The translations under genes were made by a program, and so were the position numbers. Shown here piece after piece: positions 58,249 to 64,000 of a DNA stretch of 64,000 nucleotides; positions within the stretch are counted from its first letter, which is position 1; each line of letters opens with the position of its first letter. Below the pieces are notes generated by a model. It saw only the letters and a program-made list of their open reading frames with translations, made no database searches and was not told where the DNA came from. The DNA is taken from assembly GCA_025531455.1 (NCBI GenBank), contig JAMYHL010000021.1, positions 372,001 to 436,000 on the forward strand. Reading direction: 5' to 3'. This DNA comes from Apiotrichum sp. Y4204 (Eukaryota; Basidiomycota; Tremellomycetes; Trichosporonales; Trichosporonaceae).

Positions 58249-59040
58249 ATGTCCTCGCCTCGTTCAGCCCACCCCGCACCGGCCTACCAGAGCCGCAATT
58301 CCCGTGCGCACCCCTACGACAACGCGCGCTACCGCCGCATGCGCTCTCCCGCCGGCCCCGAGGAGCTCCTCCCTCCCTCGCCCCGCTCGTACCGTGACGG
58401 CGGCAGCCCGCCGGTGGCCAAGCCTGCTCCTGTTGACCCCAACGACAACTACTGGGACGATGTGGTGAGTTTTCACTGATTACGGGATTCGCCATTTTCG
58501 GCCATTCCCGCCCAGTGCCAGTGCCACAAGCCACAATGGCTAACTCTCCAGCCTGCTCCTCCCGCTTCGCTCAAGAGCATCCTCGACTCATTCCGCGCAT
58601 CGGGTGAGGGCGACCGCGATCTGCTCCTTGCCATCCTCGGTGCTAAGAAGGCCGAGGAGGACCGTCTCACCTCCATCATCCAGACCCGCTTGACCGTCCT
58701 CCAGGCGCGCCTCAACCTTGCCTCCATCCAGGCCCAGCTTGCCGCTCCCCCGCCCATGGGCATGCCTTCGCCTGCCGAGTTCGCCGAGCGCACCCCCTCG
58801 CTCTCGCACTCGTCGGCCAGCTCGGCGATCAACTCGCCCCCCCTCCCCCCCATGCACATGCACCCCCACCAGCACTACCACTACCAGGAGCGCGTCCTCC
58901 CCCCGCCCTCGCACATGGGCTACGACCGCCTCCCGCCCATCCACCGCGACCGCTCTGACTCGACCGACTCGCGCCGCCCCGAGGGCCTCGAGATGCTCCT
59001 CGAGGGCGTCCGTGAGGCCGAGCGCAAGGAGCGTGCCTAG
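58249..59040 (+). CDS. Unrecognised 234-residue protein with a short helical core
   Basis: Two exons (58249-58464, 58552-59040) join in phase to 234 residues. I do not recognise the family. The N-terminal 70 residues are disordered and Arg/Pro/Ser/Tyr-rich. The core, SLKSILDSFRASGEGDRDLL and LAILGAKKAEEDRLTSIIQT, then RLTVLQARLNLASIQAQLA, is an amphipathic helical stretch and the most likely conserved part. The rest is His/Pro/Ser-rich (HMHPHQHYHYQE) with a final acidic-basic helix, EGLEMLLEGVREAERKERA. No membrane segment or signal peptide is visible. Strong GC3 bias, a correct splice and a long leader with a TATA-like element support a real gene. It could be a regulatory protein, but nothing in the sequence proves a role. 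Confidence 0.75.
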
Positions 59041-60238
59041 ATGTCTGGCTGGTATAATTTGGGGTCTCGTTTCCTGTAGTTTTCTCTCCTTGTCATCAGT
59101 TGTATAGTAGCCTCCAACAATCAACAAAAGCCGGCTGGCATTGTATTGTATGCATTTGCGGATCTCTGCACTTTCCGGGAACGGGGCAGCAAGCAGGAAG
59201 CTGGGGCACCGAGGAGTATCCATCGGTTGGCTGGAATTGGGTCGCCGCCGTCAAGTGGCCAAGTGGGCAGCACCAGTTGTTGTGTCTGGCATGTGTCAGG
59301 CGATCTGGTCCATGGTCCACGATCAATGCGATCAACGTGAGATTATTTGACAAGAATAACCGAGCAACAGCGGGGCCGCGCCACAAAGTCGCACAAGCCG
59401 CAAAAGTGGCCATTTTCGGCCTGGCCTGTCTCACTTGTTCGACCATGATCCTGCATGGCCCATGTCTGCGGTATCTGCAGCCCGTGTTCCACCTTACTGG
59501 TGTGCAACTACGTGGCGAGAACCCAGGATCATCTCGAGATGAGCACATCCAGTCGGCCAGTATCCAGAGTACCAGAGCCGTATCGGATGCGCCGTTCGGC
59601 AACGCCCACACGGCGCCATTGGCTATGGACCACACGCCTCCAACGCTACAGTCCCGCCGCCAAGACCTTGGCAGCATTCAGTGGGCTTTGTGCACAGTTT
59701 TTCTTGGAACTTGAGAGCATGACAACGCGTGAGGCATTTTAGGCACATTGTTGCTGCGTTGCCCCACAGCCCCGGCAGGCCCGGCACCGCTACTCCTCTT
59801 GGATCGCACATGCGGCCATCGCCAAGCCGGGGACCTTCTGAGTATGTGTCCGGGATATACAGCACCACAGCAACCCAGATACGGCACACCCCACCTCTGA
59901 GCTAGCTGGAGCTGGAACCGGGCGAGTGTGGCGCCTAAACTCGGCGGTCGGCGACTGGCTCCCTGGCCTCTCGCTGGCTGGGCTCGGCGGTCTTGGCAAG
60001 TGGCGCATCCGATTCTTGGTTGCACCAGTATACACAGGCATATGGGCATGATACGATAGGTCGTTCTGTAAGGACCATGCTTATCTGTCCCCTCTGGACA
60101 TGGAGTTTGGGCCCCACTGCCGCGCCGTCTAAGCCCTGAGCAACACTACGATATCTGGCTGACGCAAATGGCTGAACTTGGTACAATACATCCATGCACA
60201 GGCCTGTAGCGGTCTACAGATCAATCTCCGCAACTCCA
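59041..60238. other. Convergent spacer between the 234-residue protein gene and ORC2
   Basis: These 1.2 kb lie between two stop codons, longer than the other convergent spacers here. ORFs open on both strands at about 59100-59710 have no family motif and look like chance. I see no gene in it. Confidence 0.45.
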
Positions 60239-61888
60239 TTACGCCTCCACATCCTTCATCTCCTCGAGGATTCGCTCAATCGCTGCCTTGCCGAGAGGGA
60301 CCCACGCCCAGCGTCCGGTGCGCCCCTCGCCATCGAGTTCGGCGACGACCACGAGTCCGTGATCCTTGAACTCGCCCATGAGGGCGTTGAAGCGGTCCTC
60401 CTCGCGCGCGATGAAGCGGTCCCGTGCCGTCTTCTGCAGCAGCTCGACATCGAGGGCGAACGCCGGCGCCGTCGCGGAGGGCGGGTGCGCGGCGTGCGAC
60501 GCCGTGTCTTGCGGGAGGGCGGCGATCTGGCGGGTGAGAATCAGCTTGAGGAGGCGCGCGGCCATCGGCGGAACTGAGCGCAGGATCTGCAGCGCGCCCT
60601 CCTCGCTCACACCCGCCGCACCCGACTGCCCCAATGCGCCGAGAGAGGTGGCGGATAGACGCGCGTACGCCAGCTCCACGTCATAGTCGTCGAATGTCGC
60701 GACCGAGTGGTATAGCCAGTTGAAGCCGCGCAGCGCCGGTGGGAAGCCGTCAGGACCCTTGGCATCCGGCTCGTGTGCTGGCGTGTTGGAGAGCGAGGCG
60801 GAGAAGAGGAGGGGTGTGTGCAGGTGGTCAAAGGTTGCGATAATGTGGATATATGGTGCCGATGCGAGGAGTGCGAGTGCCGCGAGTGCGCGTGGCGTCC
60901 GCATCGTCGGCGCGTCAATGTTGTGGAGAATGAGGAAGAGCGGGGCTGGTGTTGATTTGCGCGAAAAGTGTGCGTACACGCGATGGGCGGCACGCTCCAG
61001 CGGAGTCGCTGCTGGCGGTGCTGGCCCGTCCGGGATGCCCAATGTGTCCTCGAGCGTGGCGAGGACGTCGCGGAGGCCCAGCTGGGGAAAGTGCCCATTG
61101 ACAACGGCGCAGTGGCCTCGCTTGGAGAGGTGTGTCGTCGCGAAGCGGTTGATAAGTCGTCGTTTCGAGCCGTACCCGTACACTAGCAGATTGAACCCCG
61201 CTTCCAGCTCGGCCAGCCACTGGGGAAAGTACGCTGCCGCCGCGTCCAACGCAGCACGCACATGTGGTCCCTTGCCGCGCGCGCCATTCGCGGCCGCCTC
61301 GTATTCTGCCTGGCTGAGGGGTCGCGCTAATGAAGCATATGAGAGTCCGCTGGTACGCGCCGCGCGGCCAGCCGAGAGAAAGTAGATGTCCGCGCGGGAC
61401 ATGCGCAGGAACCCCTCATCGGCCTCGAGTGGTCCCTTCTCCTTCTCCTTGCCCTTTGCCGGTGTCCGTTGTTTCCGCGGCGTCGATGCCGCCGACGCAG
61501 TTTTCCGCCTCCGCGGCGTGCTGAGCCCAACAAGCCCTCGGCGCGGGGTATGCGGCTCGTCGTCCTCGTCCTGATTCCCAAACTCGCCGTCGCCGCCATC
61601 GCTCCCGCTCCCGCTCGACTCGCCGTCGCTGTCGCTCCCATGCTCCCGGTCCGCGTACCCCGTCAGAAAGGACACGAGATGGGACACTGGCTGGTCGCCT
61701 TCTTGGTCGCCGTGTGGGTCGTGCGCTTCGTGTGCAGGGCCGTCATCGTCCCCTGCATCGTGGGTGTCCTCCTGCTCGTGCCGCGCAATGCCGCTCTTCC
61801 GCGGCGTTCTCGGTGTCCGCGAGGCTCGCGCCTTTGCTGCCGGCTCCGGAGACGCCCTTCGTGCCCGCTTCGCTGATCGTGGAGGCAT
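60239..61888 (-). CDS. ORC2: Origin recognition complex subunit 2
   Basis: Orc2 is a core ORC subunit that marks replication origins. This is an intronless gene of 549 residues, unusual in this intron-rich window. The first 165 residues are disordered with basic Thr-Pro repeats (RTPRTPRKSG, STPRRRKTASAASTPRKQRT), likely DNA-binding and CDK-site rich. The Orc2 domain reads FNLLVYGYGSKRRLINRFAT, where the P-loop position is the degenerate YGYGSKR (238-243) typical of Orc2. Then come HFPQLGLRDVLATLEDTLGI, LFLILHNIDAPTMRTPRAL and HIIATFDHLHTPLLFSASLS, and GFNWLYHSVATFDDYDVELA. A winged-helix end finishes at IERILEEMKDVEA. It is divergent from RFC1 with a 427-bp shared promoter. Confidence 0.95.
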   Translation of the reverse strand: MPPRSAKRARRASPEPAAKARASRTPRTPRKSGIARHEQEDTHDAGDDDGPAHEAHDPHGDQEGDQPVSHLVSFLTGYADREHGSDSDGESSGSGSDGGDGEFGNQDEDDEPHTPRRGLVGLSTPRRRKTASAASTPRKQRTPAKGKEKEKGPLEADEGFLRMSRADIYFLSAGRAARTSGLSYASLARPLSQAEYEAAANGARGKGPHVRAALDAAAAYFPQWLAELEAGFNLLVYGYGSKRRLINRFATTHLSKRGHCAVVNGHFPQLGLRDVLATLEDTLGIPDGPAPPAATPLERAAHRVYAHFSRKSTPAPLFLILHNIDAPTMRTPRALAALALLASAPYIHIIATFDHLHTPLLFSASLSNTPAHEPDAKGPDGFPPALRGFNWLYHSVATFDDYDVELAYARLSATSLGALGQSGAAGVSEEGALQILRSVPPMAARLLKLILTRQIAALPQDTASHAAHPPSATAPAFALDVELLQKTARDRFIAREEDRFNALMGEFKDHGLVVVAELDGEGRTGRWAWVPLGKAAIERILEEMKDVEA

Positions 61889-62315
61889 GCTGCGGAACAG
61901 ACACTACCTGGGTGTCTGATGTTGTCGATGTGAGGACGTTATCAAGTTGTTGTTCTGTCGTGGTAGAAGATTCGGTTCCCTTGTTTTTGTTTTCAAAGTC
62001 CCAGCCAAGTATGGATCCAACATGTGACTCTGCTGTATGCTTTGATTTCGATGATTTCGTATCTACTAATCCAGCCTATTTGCCTCTGCACGCGTTGGAC
62101 GCGTTTCATTAACAAAAAATGGTTCCGTTATTTATTTATTTTTCCCTGCACCAAGTCAGGTGCGAGCGGTGGAGGGACATTGGGCAGTCGACGCGAGATG
62201 ACGGTGTTGAGAAGTCGACGCGCCCCCCTGGAGTGTGTGCGCGACTCACAACTTGTCCAGTCTTTCCTTGTCACCATCGTCTGCCTTTCTCTTCCCACTC
62301 TCTTTCCATCTCACC
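61889..62315. promoter_or_regulatory. Bidirectional promoter ORC2/RFC1 with ACGCG boxes
   Basis: This head-to-head spacer has two ACGCGT boxes at 62090-62095 and 62099-62104, roughly equidistant from both ATGs (about 200-225 bp). Two further GTCGACGCG sites lie at 62187-62195 and 62214-62222 on the RFC1 side. These are MBF-type G1/S elements in other fungi. Confidence 0.65.
62090..62104. promoter_or_regulatory. Adjacent ACGCGT pair (MluI cell-cycle boxes)
   Basis: Two perfect ACGCGT sites have a 9-bp start-to-start distance. A single site is common by chance in GC-rich DNA, but adjacent pairs are not. Confidence 0.65.
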
Positions 62316-64000
62316 ATGCCCCCCGACACGTCGCCCCGGAAGGGCAGCCAGAAGAGCGAGTCGGGCAGCCAGAAGAAGAAGGCGTCGCAGCCTGCTGGCG
62401 GGGATCTGCGCAACTATGTGAGTCGACGCGTCGTGGTGGCGACCGTGACGGATAGTGGGCTTGGCCGGATAGTTGGGAACTATTTTGAACACTCTCACGG
62501 CGCCTGTGTTATTGTGCTTCCAGCTGACATGCAGTTTGGCGGACCCGGGAAGCCTGCACCGGCGCCAAAGCCCAAAGCGAGGGGCACGAACGCCGATCCA
62601 TTGACGATTGGTGCGGACCGAGCAGTTGACACGACTAACGACAGATGAGAGCTCGGATGAGGAGATGGTGATTAAGAAGCCAGCGTGAGTGGACCTGTTG
62701 AGTACTGGTTAGAGGCTCTGCTGACTGATTGCAGTGCCCGGTATGCACTGAATCCGCAACATCACTAACTTTTAGCAAACCGCCGCCGCCCAAGGCAGCA
62801 AAACCCACAACGAGCAAGCATTTCCCTACGTCGGCGTCTTCCTCTGTAAGCTAACTCGGACTCTTCATAGCTTATAACAGAAACGGACTATTGTTGTGGA
62901 CTCCAGCCCCGAACCAGAGCAGAAGCCGAAGACGACACCCAAGAGCACACCCAAGGCTGAATCCAAACCAGCAGCGAAGCCTCCGTCGAAGCGCAAGACA
63001 CCGTTGAGTGACGACGACGATGAGCCCCTGCGCCCCGCAAAGCGTGCTGCTGCTCCAAAGCGTGCTGCTGCTCCTAAGCGGCTTGTCGAGTCTGATAGTG
63101 ACGACTATGCGCCGCCGCCCAAGAGCGCTGCCAAGCCATCGTCGCGTGGGAAGCGGAAGGTGGGTGTAGGAAAAGGGCTGATCTAACGTTCAGGTGGCCA
63201 GCGAGGATGAGGAAAGCGAGGAAGAGGAGGAGGACGTCAAGCCGAAGCGCAAGACAGCGTCCAAATCACCAGTCAAGAAACCTGCTCCTAAAGCTGCTCC
63301 TAAGGCTGCTGCTAAAGCGGCACCTAAGGCGGCTGCACCTAAGGCGTCTGCCTCGAAACCACCTGCCGCCGATGATGATGGCGATGAAGACAAGCCCAAG
63401 AAATTCAAGTGGGTGATGGCCCTGGTCGCTACTGACATTAGCTACTTCGCTATGAAGGCGGCTCGGTCTGCTGGCCCTCGGGCACCAGGTTCCAAAGATA
63501 TTCCGGAAGGAAAGCCTGGGGCACTTGCGGGTCTCACTATGGTCTTCACCGGAGAGCTCGAGTCACTCGGTCGCGACGACGCGATAGACCTTGCGAAGCG
63601 ATACATGGCGTGAGTTACGTCCCATTGGCACAAACTGACAAGACAGGAAAGTCACCACCATGCCCTCGGGCAAAACTGACTATGTCGTTCTGGGTGATAA
63701 CGCTGGTGAATCCAAGCTCCGGAAAATCAAGGAGAAGAACATCAAAACCCTCGATGAGGACGGTTTCTTGAAGCTAATCGCGACACGCACGGGCGTCCTG
63801 GACGACAAGCAGAAGGCCTTGATCGAAAAGCAAGAGAAGCAAATTCTCGAGCAGGCTGCCGAGCTGGAGCGCAGGTTGAAGGAAGATGAACGCGCGCGCA
63901 AGAAGCAGGAGGCCGCCAGCGCTGCTTCTGGCGTTGCTGCCAAGTGGGTAGTTTTATGCGACCTAAACTGACCCATTCAGGAAAATCACCCCGGCGTCGG
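62316..64000 (+). CDS. RFC1: Replication factor C large subunit RFC1, 3' end off window
   Basis: Rfc1 is the large subunit of the clamp loader that opens PCNA. The visible part is N-terminal. Exon 1 gives MPPDTSPRKGSQKSESGSQK and GGDLRNY; the next exon continues FGG, so the joined LRNYFGG resembles the D-I-R-x-F-F-G PCNA-binding start of Rfc1 proteins. Short acidic and Lys-rich exons follow (IVVDSSPEPEQKPK, DDDDEPLRPAKR). A Lys/Ala/Pro repeat resembles histone H1 tails (PKAAPKAAAKAAPKAAAPKA). The BRCT domain reads GALAGLTMVFTGELESLGRD then DYVVLGDNAGESKLRKIKEK, with KTLDEDGFLKLI. It ends in a helical EKQILEQAAELERRLKEDER segment. The AAA ATPase part would lie beyond the window. Several introns end CTGACATGCAG or CTGACAAGACAG. 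Confidence 0.88.

Noticed and set aside
59100..59714. 204-codon plus-strand ORF with a 193-codon ORF opposite
   Set aside because: Both strands are open without bias or motifs. It lies between two convergent 3' ends and is best read as chance.

Overview
The window is nuclear DNA from a fungus, most likely a tremellomycete basidiomycete close to the Trichosporonales. This is inferred from GC-rich coding sequence, many very short spliceosomal introns (often 33 to 47 bp, with GTGAGT-like donors and a CTGAC branch site almost touching the acceptor AG), and gene content typical of yeast-like fungi. No bacterial operons, CRISPR arrays, rRNA genes or intact transposons were seen. I support 24 protein genes (TRM82 and RFC1 are cut by the window edges) and one intron-containing tRNA-Thr gene.

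Layout: 0-8.6 kb holds TRM82 (tRNA m7G46 methylation), CHZ1 (H2A.Z chaperone), VPS52 (GARP tethering) and a ChAPs/exomer cargo adaptor. 8.6-16 kb holds a long leader region, a SAC7-like RhoGAP and TVP23 (Golgi membrane). 16.5-20.1 kb holds a secreted endonuclease/exonuclease/phosphatase-fold enzyme and, convergent with it, a monocarboxylate-type MFS transporter. 20.7-28 kb holds an ATRIP/Ddc2-like checkpoint protein convergent with a BOI-type SH3-SAM-PH polarity scaffold. After a 2.9 kb gap, 31-36.8 kb packs ULA1 (NEDD8 E1 subunit), CDC26 (APC/C), a NEDD1-like WD40 protein and NDUFAF2 (complex I assembly). 37-45.4 kb holds MCM2, NUG1, a mitochondrial thioredoxin, tRNA-Thr(CGU) and SNU13. 46-53.5 kb holds a SUT/GPH sugar transporter, a PTC6-like mitochondrial PP2C and VPS5 (retromer). 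A 4.75 kb gene-poor stretch follows, then a small unrecognised protein gene, ORC2, and the start of RFC1.

Themes: four genes act in Golgi/endosome trafficking (VPS52, ChAPs, TVP23, VPS5), four in DNA replication or its checkpoint (MCM2, ORC2, RFC1, ATRIP-like), and two in Rho-controlled polarity (RhoGAP, BOI). They do not form a cluster in the bacterial sense. The replication genes do share a promoter signal: paired ACGCGT (MluI cell-cycle box) sites lie upstream of MCM2 and in the shared ORC2-RFC1 promoter. Other regulatory signals are a threefold CGGTCCG array upstream of the MFS transporter and long pyrimidine-rich leaders before the RhoGAP and BOI genes. I found no convincing previously undescribed system. 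The most unusual global feature is the compact intron 3' end. Exon joins were worked out by eye from frame, splice consensus and family similarity, so individual boundaries may be off by a few bases.
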